Of a DNA stretch of 57,160 nucleotides, positions 36,013 to 43,595 are shown one piece after another (position 1 is the first letter of the stretch; every line of letters starts with the position of its first letter). The notes beneath the pieces were generated by a model, which saw only the letters and a program-made list of their open reading frames with translations, did not search any database and had not been told where the DNA came from. The DNA lies in the NCBI GenBank assembly GCA_021805865.1, contig JAJZDX010000028.1:1-57160 (forward strand). Reading direction: 5' to 3'. Source of the DNA: Pseudomonadota bacterium. GTDB taxonomy: Bacteria > Pseudomonadota > Gammaproteobacteria > Steroidobacterales > Steroidobacteraceae. Both the position numbers and the translations under genes were made by a program.

Positions 36013-36918
36013 ATGCTCCTGGAACACCTTCACTACTTCGCCGGCATTGTCTTCATAGCAGTGGCGGCGCTGCTGCCGATCATCGATCCGTTCGCCGGCG
36101 CACCGATCTTCCTCGCCATGACCTCGGAGCTCACACCGGCCGAGCGGGCGCGCGTGGCCAAGCTCGTCGCGATCAACAGTTTCGTGCTGCTCGTCGCATC
36201 CATTCTCATTGGCGCCTATGTTCTCGATTTCTTCGGCGTGTCCATCCCTGCAGTGCAGGTTGCCGGAGGCATCGTAGTGTGCGCTCTGGCATGGTCGCTG
36301 TTGAACGGCCCCATCGCCCCCGCAGTATCCGCATCGACCCGCCCCACCACCGCGGAGGGCCTCAGGCAGCGTGCCTTTTACCCCCTGACGATGCCCCTCA
36401 CCGTGGGGCCGGGATCCATATCGGTCGCCATCACCCTCGGCGCAAACCCGCCGCGTGATCTGCGGGCCCTGTTGACCACGATTGTGGCCCACGTGATCGG
36501 GGTGCTGATTACGGCCGTTGCGATCTATCTCTGCTACCGGTACGCAGACCGCCTCGTGCGCCGCCTCGGAGCGACGGGTACCGACATTCTGATCCGGCTG
36601 ACAGCCTTCATCCTGCTCGCCATCGGCACCCAGATCATCTGGAACGGCGCTAGCGCGATGTTGCATGAGGTTCTGCGCCCGAGCGCGCCCGCATCGCTTG
36701 CCGCAATCGCGCAGCGCAGAGCGGCTGCGGGACTGCGCGCAGGCGGCAAGCAGGCCTCGGCGGGGCAAGCCACCGGCCGCCGGCCCACGCGTGCGCCGGC
36801 GATGACAGATTGCTTCGCGAGGGGCCAAGGCCGGCGCGAGCCAACCGGGCCGGCCAAGGTGCTCCTGACAGCAATCCGTCGGGATCCTGCGCACGTCCCG
36901 AAAGCTTTGGCGATGTAA
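36013..36918 (+). CDS. MarC-family integral membrane protein with C-terminal HigA-tail fusion
   Basis: A 301-residue protein. Residues 1-220 are a MarC/NAAT-family membrane domain with six predicted helices: LLPIIDPFAGAPIFLAMT near the start, FYPLTMPLTVGPGSISVAITLGA in the middle, and ILIRLTAFILLAIGTQIIWNG at the end. MarC homologues normally stop near here (about 200-220 residues). The frame instead continues for about 80 residues: a Pro/Ala/Arg-rich stretch, then the last 31 residues (GQGRREPTGPAK onward to ALAM) which are nearly identical to the C-terminus of the HigA antitoxin 0.95 kb downstream. The tail was evidently acquired when the repeat unit formed. MarC function is unknown; it is not the mar regulator or an established antibiotic pump. 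Confidence 0.85.
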   Translation: MLLEHLHYFAGIVFIAVAALLPIIDPFAGAPIFLAMTSELTPAERARVAKLVAINSFVLLVASILIGAYVLDFFGVSIPAVQVAGGIVVCALAWSLLNGPIAPAVSASTRPTTAEGLRQRAFYPLTMPLTVGPGSISVAITLGANPPRDLRALLTTIVAHVIGVLITAVAIYLCYRYADRLVRRLGATGTDILIRLTAFILLAIGTQIIWNGASAMLHEVLRPSAPASLAAIAQRRAAAGLRAGGKQASAGQATGRRPTRAPAMTDCFARGQGRREPTGPAKVLLTAIRRDPAHVPKALAM

Positions 36919-36974
36919 CGGTTAGATGGTGGGGCGTGACGGATTCGAGCCGTCGACCAGCGGATTAAAAGTCC
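36826..36974. repeat. Left 149-bp direct repeat (higA tail plus tRNA-Lys 3' half)
   Basis: This is identical to 37773-37921 except at three positions (146 of 149 by eye, no gaps). It contains the last 31 codons of higA (here fused in frame to marC), the short spacer, and the 3' half of tRNA-Lys including CCA. It marks the left boundary of a 947-bp unit and would be the attL-like copy if the unit integrated at the tRNA. Confidence 0.92.
36927..36974 (-). pseudogene. Displaced 3' half of tRNA-Lys
   Basis: Forty-eight bases on the minus strand match the intact tRNA-Lys from the 5' side of the anticodon stem through the TTT anticodon, T arm, acceptor strand and CCA. One change converts T54 of the T loop to C, a position normally invariant, which fits loss of selection. 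There is no 5' half. It is the usual scar left at the far end of an element inserted at a tRNA 3' end. Confidence 0.88.
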
Positions 36975-37208
36975 AGGTCACGCACCCGGTCGCACCACGT
37001 GACGCCAGAGAACTCAGGGAATTGCGACCGCTTCACGGTGACCGATGGAGCCAATGTGTGGCAGCAGGTGTGCCACCGCTGTGCCCACGAGCCCTGCCAA
37101 ACCGGGTATCGCGCAGCCTTTAGATCGGCCGGCAAAGTGAAATGGGTTGGCTGCTCACAGGCCAGTATCGGCGCGATGACGCACCGTCCGCTCCTGGCAC
37201 GCGACTCA
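36975..37208. other. Non-coding left arm of the higBA unit
   Basis: Between the left repeat and the higBA promoter I find no integrase, recombinase or other supported gene. An inverted repeat of six bases (37058-37063 with 37071-37076, loop 7) is present, and the sequence is less GC-rich than the flanking chromosome. A short plus-strand frame (36999-37304) has four Cys (CHRCAHEPC pattern) but no family resemblance, so I do not call it. Confidence 0.45.
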
Positions 37209-37244
37209 TACGTCATTGACGCACGTGCGTCACTGACGTATTAT
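37209..37244 (+). promoter_or_regulatory. higBA promoter with 32-bp operator palindrome
   Basis: A near-perfect palindrome fills 37209-37240: left arm TACGTCATTGACGCAC and right arm GTGCGTCACTGACGTA, with one mismatched pair; the central 16 bases (37217-37232) are exact. It overlaps a strong promoter: -35 TTGACG (37216-37221), a 17-base spacer, and -10 TATTAT (37239-37244). This is the expected site for autorepression by the antitoxin or toxin-antitoxin complex. The -10 ends only 8 bases before the higB ATG. Confidence 0.8.
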
Positions 37245-37252
37245 CCTATTCT

Positions 37253-37564
37253 ATGGTCTTCATCGAGTCGGTGGTCTTTACCAGGCAAGTCAAGGAGCTG
37301 CTGACCGAGGACGCCTACGCAGAATTCCAGCAGTGTCTGGCGGCGCATCCGCAATTGGGCGATGTCATCCAAAGCACCGGCGGGCTGCGCAAGGTACGCT
37401 GGTCGATCAAAGGCAGCGGCAAGAGTGGCGGCGTGCGCGTGATCTACTTTCACGTCGTGGCGCAGGCGCAAGTTCGCCTACTGCTCATCTACCGCAAGGG
37501 CGTGAAAGACGATTTAACGGCTGCGGAGAAAAAAGTCCTCCGCAAGCTCAATGCAGATTGGTAA
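37253..37564 (+). CDS. higB: RelE/HigB-family mRNA interferase toxin
   Basis: A 103-residue toxin close to the HigB2 type: FIESVVFTRQVKELLTEDAYAEFQ, HPQLGDVIQSTGGLRKVRWSIKGSGKSGGVRVIYFHV and LLLIYRKGVKDDLTAAEKK all match that group as I recall it from Vibrio cholerae HigB2. Such toxins cleave mRNA in the ribosomal A site. It is ten bases upstream of the antitoxin gene, the reversed (toxin-first) order typical of hig loci. No Shine-Dalgarno precedes ATG 37253, and the promoter -10 is so close that the mRNA probably starts at or within a base or two of the ATG. Confidence 0.92.
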   Translation: MVFIESVVFTRQVKELLTEDAYAEFQQCLAAHPQLGDVIQSTGGLRKVRWSIKGSGKSGGVRVIYFHVVAQAQVRLLLIYRKGVKDDLTAAEKKVLRKLNADW

Positions 37565-37574
37565 GAGGTAGCCC

Positions 37575-37865
37575 GTGGACAAGAAGTTGTTTTCCGAGCT
37601 TGTCGAGAGCATGACGCAGATGAATGAGATCGCCCGGGGCGAGCGCGTGCCCTCCCGCGAATTCCACGTCGAGCCTCTCGCCATCAAGGAGCTGCGCTCC
37701 ACCCTCGGCTTGAGCCAGCCGAAGTTCGCCGCCCTGCTGCATGTGGACGTGGGGACGTTACGCAATTGGGAGCAAGGCCGGCGCGAGCCAACCGGGCCGG
37801 CCAAGGCGCTCCTGACAGCAATCCGTCGGGATCCTGCGCACGTCCTGAAAGCTTTGGCGATGTAA
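37575..37865 (+). CDS. higA: HigA-family antitoxin, XRE-type HTH
   Basis: A 96-residue antitoxin. Residues 38-80 form an HTH_3 domain (LAIKELRSTLGLSQPKFAALLHVDVGTLRNWEQGRREP), including the LSQ-x-x-FA and L-x-NWEQG motifs of HigA2-type proteins. The N-terminal 35 residues should neutralise the toxin. The GTG start at 37575 has GAGG 6 bases upstream. The stop is only 8 bases from the CCA end of tRNA-Lys. The last 31 codons lie inside the right 149-bp repeat, and a second copy of them is fused to marC. Confidence 0.92.
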   Translation: MDKKLFSELVESMTQMNEIARGERVPSREFHVEPLAIKELRSTLGLSQPKFAALLHVDVGTLRNWEQGRREPTGPAKALLTAIRRDPAHVLKALAM

Positions 37866-37921
37866 CGGTTAGATGGTGGGGCGTGACGGATTCGAACCGT
37901 CGACCAGCGGATTAAAAGTCC
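37773..37921. repeat. Right 149-bp direct repeat (higA tail plus tRNA-Lys 3' half)
   Basis: The partner of 36826-36974, offset by 947 bases. Here the repeat is part of the intact higA gene and the intact tRNA-Lys gene. Recombination between the two copies would remove 947 bases carrying higB and most of higA and would leave tRNA-Lys whole. Confidence 0.92.
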
Positions 37922-37949
37922 GATGCTCTACCGACTGAGCTAACGCCCC
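37874..37949 (-). tRNA. tRNA-Lys(TTT)
   Basis: On the minus strand the sequence folds as a full cloverleaf: acceptor GGGGCGT paired with the 3' strand ACGCCCC, D arm with AGCTCAGTCGGTAGAGC, anticodon loop CTTTTAA (anticodon TTT), T arm GACGGTTCGAATCCGTC, discriminator A and an encoded CCA. It follows queC in the same direction, the common gammaproteobacterial order queE-queC-tRNA-Lys. The 3' half is repeated at 36927-36974. Confidence 0.97.
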
Positions 37950-38011
37950 ACCGAAGGTGGCGGCGCGGGGCCCGGAGCGGGCGCCGCGAGGGGTGGCATG
38001 ATACCCGGATG

Positions 38012-38746
38012 CTAAAGCTCCTGGTAGCTTGTCGGGTCGGCCACACCGGCGGATTCGAAGCCCGCCCGGCGCAGGCGGCACGAATCGCACCTGCCGCAGG
38101 CTCGGCCGTCCCCGTCGGCCTGGTAGCACGAGACCGTGAGCGCAAAGTCCACTCCCAGCGCGATGCCTTCCCGGATGATCCGCTCCTTGGTCCACTGCAT
38201 GAGCGGCGCGTGAATGCGGATGGAACGGCCTTCGACGCCGGCCTTGGTGGCGAGCGTCGCGAGATACTGGAAGGCGGACACGAATTCCGGCCGGCAATCG
38301 GGGTATCCGGAGAAGTCGACGGCATTGACGCCAACGAAGATATCGCGCCCCTCGAGCACCTCTGCCCAGGCGAGCGCCAGCGACAGCAGCATCGTGTTGC
38401 GCGCAGGCACATAGGTCACCGGAATGCCCGTCGTCGGCTCCTCGGGCACGGCGATCGACAAATCGGTCAGCGCCGAGCCGCCGATGCCCGCCAGATCGAC
38501 CCGCATCACGCGGTGATCCCGGGCGCCCAAAGCCGCGGCCACGCGCGAGGCGGCGCCGAGCTCGGCCGAATGGCGTTGGCCGTAGGAAACCGACAGCGCA
38601 TAGCACTCGAACCCCTGCGCGCGCGCCATGGCGAGTGTCGTGGCCGAGTCGAGACCGCCGGAGACGAGCACCACCGCCCGCGGCCCGCCCCGTGCAGTCT
38701 TACCCAGAGCGTCGCTCATCCCGTCGCAACCGTCCGCGTCGTCCAT
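38012..38746 (-). CDS. queC: 7-cyano-7-deazaguanine synthase (QueC)
   Basis: A 244-residue enzyme converting 7-carboxy-7-deazaguanine to preQ0 with ATP and ammonia, in queuosine biosynthesis. The PP-loop is [12 protein letters not shown]; later motifs are [48 protein letters not shown], and the zinc-binding Cys set in [20 protein letters not shown] 38746 is 4 bases after the queE stop; a second ATG at 38719 is closer to the conserved start. The frame stays open further up inside queE. Confidence 0.95.
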   Translation of the reverse strand: MDDADGCDGMSDALGKTARGGPRAVVLVSGGLDSATTLAMARAQGFECYALSVSYGQRHSAELGAASRVAAALGARDHRVMRVDLAGIGGSALTDLSIAVPEEPTTGIPVTYVPARNTMLLSLALAWAEVLEGRDIFVGVNAVDFSGYPDCRPEFVSAFQYLATLATKAGVEGRSIRIHAPLMQWTKERIIREGIALGVDFALTVSCYQADGDGRACGRCDSCRLRRAGFESAGVADPTSYQEL

Positions 38747-38750
38747 ACGA

Positions 38751-39392
38751 TCACTTTCCCGCGACATTGCCCCAAAGCAGCTTGTGCAGCTGGATCTGCA
38801 GGCGCACCGGCAGGCGATCCTGCAGGATCCAGTCGGCGAGCTGCCGCGCCGGCAGTTGCTCGTGGCTGGCGGAGAACAGCACCGTGCAGCGCTCATCGAG
38901 CCGCAACTCCCCGACCTTGGCGCGGCTCCACTCATAGTCGGCGCGATCGCAAATGACGAACTTGATCTGGTCCTTGCCATCGAGGAGCGACAGCTCCCCG
39001 TAACGGTTGCGTCCCTGCTCGCCGGATCCTGGAGTCTTCACATCGACCACCCGCACCACGCGCGGGTCGACGTCGCCAAGCGCCATCGCACCGCTGGTCT
39101 CGAGCGAGACCCGAAACCCCTGCTCACACAGCCGAGCGAGCAGCTCCGGACAGCTCCTCTGCGCGAGCGGCTCACCGCCGGTGACGCACACATAACGGCA
39201 GCCGAGCTCGCACACTCGCTGCACGAGCGCATCGAGATCCCACCACTGCCCGCCGTGGAACGCGTATGCGGTATCGCAATAGCGGCAGCGCAGCGGACAC
39301 CCCGTGAGGCGCACGAAAGTCGTCGGCACCCCGGCGGTGTCCGCCTCGCCCTGGAGCGAGTAGAAGATCTCGGTGATCCTGAGCCGCGCCAT
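38751..39392 (-). CDS. queE: 7-carboxy-7-deazaguanine synthase (QueE)
   Basis: A radical SAM enzyme of 213 residues making 7-carboxy-7-deazaguanine from 6-carboxytetrahydropterin. The cluster motif [10 protein letters not shown] (Cys-x3-Cys-x2-Cys) is at about residue 32, preceded by [21 protein letters not shown] and followed by [10 protein letters not shown] and SLETSG. Its start is 30 bases after cpoB and its end 4 bases before queC, so it is in the tol-pal-que operon. The length is typical of the short proteobacterial QueE. Confidence 0.95.
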   Translation of the reverse strand: MARLRITEIFYSLQGEADTAGVPTTFVRLTGCPLRCRYCDTAYAFHGGQWWDLDALVQRVCELGCRYVCVTGGEPLAQRSCPELLARLCEQGFRVSLETSGAMALGDVDPRVVRVVDVKTPGSGEQGRNRYGELSLLDGKDQIKFVICDRADYEWSRAKVGELRLDERCTVLFSASHEQLPARQLADWILQDRLPVRLQIQLHKLLWGNVAGK

Positions 39393-39422
39393 CCGCTCCT
39401 TAATCCATTGCGCGCCCCGCGG

Positions 39423-40226
39423 TCAGCCCGCGGGCTTGCCGATCAGGCGCTTCGCCGCCCGCTTGGCCGCATCCGTCTCCGGATACTGCTTGACGACCTG
39501 CCTCAGCATCGCGTTTCCCTCATACGTCTTGCCCTGCGCGAGCAGCACGTTGCCGAGAGCGAGCATGGCATCGCTCGCCTTGCCCGAATTCGGCCAGCGG
39601 GTGAACACGGAACGGAAGGCCTGCTCGGCCCTCTTGTAGTGCTGATCCACGAAATGCGTCTCGCCCAGCCAGTACTCGGCGTTCGGCGCGAGCGGGCTCG
39701 ACGGGTAGCGCTTCAGGAACCCCTCAAAGCCGCTGACGGCAGCCGCGTAGCTGCCGGCCTTGAGCGCATTGAACGCCTTCCCATAAGCGGACTGCTGGGC
39801 GGGGGTGACGCCGGGCAGCGCACCGAGCGCCGAGGCATTGCCCGTGGCGGCCGAGGCCGCGACGGAGCCCGCCGCGGCCGCAGAGCCGGCGAGCGGGCCC
39901 GATCCCGGGGCCTGAGCCACGCGCCGCTCCAGCGCACCCATCCGTTTATCGAGATTGGCATACAGGTCACGCTGCTGCTTCTCGAGCCTGCGGTTGCTGC
40001 GCTGCAGATCATCGACCTGTCCCTGCAGATTGCGCACCTGCGCCTGCAGGCTGTCCTGCCGCTCGGCGAGTTGCACGAGGCTGCCGTTCGAGACGAAATG
40101 CTCGAGCTTCGAGACCCGCGTATCGAGGTTATCGAGCCTCACCTGCGTCGGATCCGGACCGGTCGCGCAGCCGGCGAGCAGCGTCGTGGCCGCCACGGCC
40201 GGCATCAACAAGCGTAAGGCACGCAT
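39423..40226 (-). CDS. cpoB: Tol-Pal system coordinator CpoB (YbgF), with lipobox
   Basis: A 267-residue periplasmic protein linking Tol-Pal with cell-wall synthesis at division. After a signal sequence comes a coiled-coil (about residues 28-90, heptad-rich LDNLDTRVSKLEHFV and LQGQVDDLQRSNRRLEKQQRDL), an Ala/Gly linker (100-140), then three TPR units (YGKAFNALKAGSYAAAVSGFEGFLKRYP, PNAEYWLGETHFVD, ASDAMLALGNVLLAQGK). The signal ends TTLLAGC, a good lipobox, so it may be lipidated, unlike the soluble E. coli protein. It lies 24 bases after pal in the tol operon. Confidence 0.93.
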   Translation of the reverse strand: MRALRLLMPAVAATTLLAGCATGPDPTQVRLDNLDTRVSKLEHFVSNGSLVQLAERQDSLQAQVRNLQGQVDDLQRSNRRLEKQQRDLYANLDKRMGALERRVAQAPGSGPLAGSAAAAGSVAASAATGNASALGALPGVTPAQQSAYGKAFNALKAGSYAAAVSGFEGFLKRYPSSPLAPNAEYWLGETHFVDQHYKRAEQAFRSVFTRWPNSGKASDAMLALGNVLLAQGKTYEGNAMLRQVVKQYPETDAAKRAAKRLIGKPAG

Positions 40227-40250
40227 GGACAGACTCCCGCCGGCCGGCTG

Positions 40251-40808
40251 TTACTTCGGCGGCTGCATGGGCGTCAGGTAGACGATGTGCACGCGCCGAT
40301 TCTGCGCCCAGGCGGCGTGGTTGTTGGCCGGATTGATCGGATCCGCCTCGCCATAGCTCACCACCGTGATCTGATTGGGCGAGACGCCTTGCAGCAGCAT
40401 CGCCTGGCGGACGGACTCCGCTCGGCGCATGCCGAGGCCGATATTGTATTCCGGCGAGCCGCGGTCATCGGTGTAGCCTTCCAGGCGCACGCGCGCGCCC
40501 GGATGGTCGGCGAGATACTTGGCGTGCGCCGCGACGACCCGGATACCGTGCCCGCGGATCACCGAGCTGTTGAACGCAAAGTGGACGACACGGTCGGCGA
40601 GCAGCCCCTGCTCCGGTCCGGCAACGGACTGCTGGCTGCCGAGGGCGCCCTCGCTGGCGTTCGCCCCGCTGCCGGCGCCCTGCGAGCTGGCCCCGGCTCC
40701 CGCTCCGGTGGCCGTCTGGCTGGACACGGGCTTGACGGGCGGCTTGCTCGCGCAGGCGGCAAGCCCCAGCGTTCCCGACACCAACAACACCGCAAGAATA
40801 CGACGCAT
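40251..40808 (-). CDS. pal: Peptidoglycan-associated lipoprotein Pal
   Basis: A 185-residue outer-membrane lipoprotein. The signal peptide ends GTLGLAAC, so Cys19 is lipidated. A Ser/Gly/Ala-rich linker (20-70) leads to an OmpA-like peptidoglycan-binding domain: VHFAFNSSVIRG, HAKYLADHPGARVRLEGYTDDRGSPEYNIGLGMRRAESVRQAML, and NRRVHIVY at the end, with the Asp and Arg that bind diaminopimelate. It partners TolB to anchor the outer membrane to the wall. It is 86 bases downstream of tolB. Confidence 0.96.
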   Translation of the reverse strand: MRRILAVLLVSGTLGLAACASKPPVKPVSSQTATGAGAGASSQGAGSGANASEGALGSQQSVAGPEQGLLADRVVHFAFNSSVIRGHGIRVVAAHAKYLADHPGARVRLEGYTDDRGSPEYNIGLGMRRAESVRQAMLLQGVSPNQITVVSYGEADPINPANNHAAWAQNRRVHIVYLTPMQPPK

Positions 40809-40894
40809 ATGTCACCTTACTCCGAATGCGCCGGCCAACCGGCGCTCATTGTTTGATTGCCACACGGACCTGCGCGGCCCGCCTCTCTGAAACA

Positions 40895-42220
40895 CTATCG
40901 TCGCGAGAACGGCCCCCAGGCCGGATCCTGCACCTCGCCCTGGGTCGGCTTGAGCGTCATTCCCGTCTGACCGTCGGTCGATATCGTAGCCAGAACGCTC
41001 CCGCCGCGCTCACCTTCCAGCTGCTTGGTGTAGATGATGGTCGCCCCATTCGGGGCGAAGCTCGGCGTGCTGTCGAGCGGCCCGTGCGTCAGCACGCGGA
41101 ACGAGCCGGTCTTGAGGTTCTGCACGGCGATGCAAAACCTGCCATCGACGGCCGTCACCATGGCAAGCCGCCTGCCGTTCGGCGAGACCTGCGGGTCGGC
41201 ATTGTAGCCGTCCGTGAACGTGATGCGCTGCGGGAGGCTCCCGGGCCGGATGCCGATGCGATAGATCTGCGGGGAGCCGTCGCGGTCGGAGGTGAAGTAG
41301 ACCGACTTGCCATCGGGCGCCCAGGCCGGCGAGGTGTTGATCGCCGGGGCATGGGTGATGCGAGTGAGGTGCTGGGTATGGAGATTCAGCAGGTAGATCT
41401 GCGGATAGCCGCTGTCGCCGCTCAAGGTGAGCGCCAGATGCCGCCCCCCGGGCGAGTAAGCCGGCGCGCCATTCTCGCCCGCGCGCGCAGACACGCGCCA
41501 GCGCTGACCGGTGCGCACGCGCTGCACGTATATGGCCGAAAGGTGGTCTTCGAAGGAGACGTACGTCAGCCATTTCCCATTCCGCGACCAATCCGGCGAC
41601 ATGATCGGAAAACGCGACTCGAGAATCAGGCGCTGATTGTAGCCGTCGGCGTCCGCCACCACCAACTGGTAGCGCTGGGCGGCGCCGGTCCCGGCCTCGG
41701 CCACATAGGCGATACGGGTGTCGAATGCCCCGCGGATGCCGGTGATCGCCTGGTAGATGGCGTCGCTCACGCGATGCGCGGCGTTGCGCAGTGCCGAAGG
41801 CGGTCCCGTGAAGCGCTTGCGCACGATGCTCTGGCCGGTGAGGATGTTCAGCAGATTGAAATCCACGGCGAGGCGCCCGTTGGCGATGCGCTTCACCCTG
41901 CCGATCACCAGGTAATCGCTTCCGGTCGCCTTCCAGGCGGGAAACTTCACCTGCGCGGCGTGCGTCGGCTTCGCCGGCATCTGGCCACCGGGCAGGACGC
42001 TGAAACGCCCGCTGCCGGAGAGGTCATGTTGGATGATGCCGGCCACGTCCGTTGCCGCCGATGGCGGCTCGGAAAACGTCGCGATGGCGATCGGCACCGG
42101 GTGAGTCACACCGGAGGTGACCTCGATCGTCAGTTGCGCATGGGCGGGCCGCGCCGCAACGGCGGCGAGCAGCGCCGTGAGCAGCATCGTGGGGGCGATG
42201 GCCTGGGTCAATTTCATCAT
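40895..42220 (-). CDS. tolB: Tol-Pal system protein TolB
   Basis: A periplasmic protein of 441 residues with a signal peptide ending AAVAARPAHA. Residues 30-160 are the N-terminal TolB domain, and 190-430 form a six-bladed propeller with repeated WSRNGKWLTYVS, YSPGGRHLALTLS, WAPDGKSVYFTSDRDG and VSPNGRRLAMVT blades. It binds Pal and is displaced by TolA during outer-membrane constriction. It is separated from tolA by 7 bases. All blades appear intact. Confidence 0.96.
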   Translation of the reverse strand: MMKLTQAIAPTMLLTALLAAVAARPAHAQLTIEVTSGVTHPVPIAIATFSEPPSAATDVAGIIQHDLSGSGRFSVLPGGQMPAKPTHAAQVKFPAWKATGSDYLVIGRVKRIANGRLAVDFNLLNILTGQSIVRKRFTGPPSALRNAAHRVSDAIYQAITGIRGAFDTRIAYVAEAGTGAAQRYQLVVADADGYNQRLILESRFPIMSPDWSRNGKWLTYVSFEDHLSAIYVQRVRTGQRWRVSARAGENGAPAYSPGGRHLALTLSGDSGYPQIYLLNLHTQHLTRITHAPAINTSPAWAPDGKSVYFTSDRDGSPQIYRIGIRPGSLPQRITFTDGYNADPQVSPNGRRLAMVTAVDGRFCIAVQNLKTGSFRVLTHGPLDSTPSFAPNGATIIYTKQLEGERGGSVLATISTDGQTGMTLKPTQGEVQDPAWGPFSRR

Positions 42221-42227
42221 GTCTCCG

Positions 42228-43121
42228 TCAATTCGGCTTGAACTCGATGATCAGCCGGCGCTGGAACAGGGACGGATCCGGCGGCGGCGGCAGCGGCGAG
42301 GCGCGATACACCGCCGCCTCGATGGACTCGCGCACCGCCCCATCACCGTTGCAGCGGCCGATACTCACGTTCGTCACCGCCCCTCCTTGGACCTGGGTGA
42401 CGTCCAGCACACAGTCGATGCCGGGATTGGCGCTCGCGGGCTTGATCCAGGCGTCCGCGATCCGTCCTTCGATCTCCTGGGTCCAGCTGGCAAGGCCGGC
42501 CCGCGCCGCCGCATCGTTTTGCTCCTCCTGGCGGATGTTGCGCTGCAGCTCGGCAAGGGCTGCCGCGCGCGCCGCCTTCTCCCGTGCGGCCCTGCGCGCG
42601 GCGGCCAGTCGCTCGGCCGCGAGCTTTTGCTCCTCGGCCAGCTTCTTCTCCTGCGCAAGCTTGCGCGCTTCGGCAAGCTTCCTGGCCTCGGCCCGCTTGC
42701 GCGCCTTCGCCTGGGCGGCAGCTTGGGCGGCCAAGGCCTTCTGCCTCGCCTGCCGCTGCTTGAGCAGCTCCTGCTCGGCCTCGGCGTGACGCTGCGCCTC
42801 GGCTTTCGCGAGCTGCGCACGCTGGGCCAGCTCCTTCGCAGTCGGCACGGGAGGCCCCTGGATGGGAGGCGGTGTCTGTGGCACAGGCTTGGGTTCAGGC
42901 TTGGGCAGAGGCGCAGGCTTGGGCTGTGGGGCGGGCCGTGTGGCAAGCCCCATCCCTTTCAGCGTACGCGCATCGACCACCGTTGCGTCGATGGAAGGAG
43001 TCGGCGGCCCGGCGGGCTGCCGGAAACGCCACCAGCCATAGGCGAGCAGACCGATGATGGTCCCGTGCAGCAGCACGGACATTCCGATCGACAGCCAGCG
43101 GTCGCGCCGGGACTCAGCCAT
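42228..43121 (-). CDS. tolA: Energy-transducing protein TolA
   Basis: A 297-residue TolA. One N-terminal membrane helix (about residues 12-33, LSIGMSVLLHGTIIGLLAYGW) is followed by a Pro-rich stretch (60-90), a long Ala/Lys/Glu/Arg-rich helical coiled coil (about 92-200), and a C-terminal globular domain beginning near ARAGLASWTQEIEGRIADAWIKP and including CVLDVTQVQGGAVTNVSIGRCNGD with two Cys. It spans the periplasm to reach Pal and TolB. Its start is 15 bases after tolR. Confidence 0.94.
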   Translation of the reverse strand: MAESRRDRWLSIGMSVLLHGTIIGLLAYGWWRFRQPAGPPTPSIDATVVDARTLKGMGLATRPAPQPKPAPLPKPEPKPVPQTPPPIQGPPVPTAKELAQRAQLAKAEAQRHAEAEQELLKQRQARQKALAAQAAAQAKARKRAEARKLAEARKLAQEKKLAEEQKLAAERLAAARRAAREKAARAAALAELQRNIRQEEQNDAAARAGLASWTQEIEGRIADAWIKPASANPGIDCVLDVTQVQGGAVTNVSIGRCNGDGAVRESIEAAVYRASPLPPPPDPSLFQRRLIIEFKPN

Positions 43122-43136
43122 GAAGATGTGCTTCCC

Positions 43137-43583
43137 TCAAGTTCCCCGCTGGCGCTCAGCCGGCGGCAGCGTGATGAAGCCGACCTTCCTTGCGCCCGCG
43201 CTCTGCAGCAGGACCATGGCCTTCATCACCACCCCGTAGGCGGTCGCGGCGTCCGCCTTGAACAGCACCGGCCTCTCTGGATTCACGGCGAGCGCCGATG
43301 CAACCCGCGAGCGGATGGCCGCCGGAGCCGCAGGGCCCACCGTGCGGCCATTGACGCTCAAGTAGAGCTCGCCCTGCGCATCGAGCGAGAGCACGATCGG
43401 CTTGTTCTGCTGCATGCCCGCCGGCAATGTCTTGGCGGAGACCCTCGGCAGGTTGACTTTCACGCCCTGGTTGAGCAGCGGCGCGGTAATCATGAAGATG
43501 ATGAGCAGCACCAGCATCACGTCGATGTAGGGCACGACGTTGATCTCGCCCATCAGCCTGCGGCCGCGGTGCACTTGCGCCAT
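43137..43583 (-). CDS. tolR: Tol-Pal system protein TolR (ExbD family)
   Basis: A 148-residue protein with one membrane helix (about 14-35) containing the proton-channel Asp in INVVPYIDVMLVLLIIFMIT, then a periplasmic ExbD-like domain (VKVNLPRVSAKTL, PIVLSLDAQGELYLSVNG). With TolQ it converts proton-motive force into TolA movement. It lies 12 bases downstream of tolQ and 15 bases upstream of tolA. Confidence 0.95.
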   Translation of the reverse strand: MAQVHRGRRLMGEINVVPYIDVMLVLLIIFMITAPLLNQGVKVNLPRVSAKTLPAGMQQNKPIVLSLDAQGELYLSVNGRTVGPAAPAAIRSRVASALAVNPERPVLFKADAATAYGVVMKAMVLLQSAGARKVGFITLPPAERQRGT

Positions 43584-43595
43584 GGACGGGGGTCC

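Noticed and set aside
35624..36014. Short frames between glgX and marC
   Set aside because: They have biased Arg/Pro/Ser composition, no Shine-Dalgarno and no motif, and they overlap each other on both strands.
36999..37304. 101-residue Cys-containing frame left of higBA
   Set aside because: It runs through the higBA promoter and into higB in a different frame, with no family resemblance and no ribosome-binding site.
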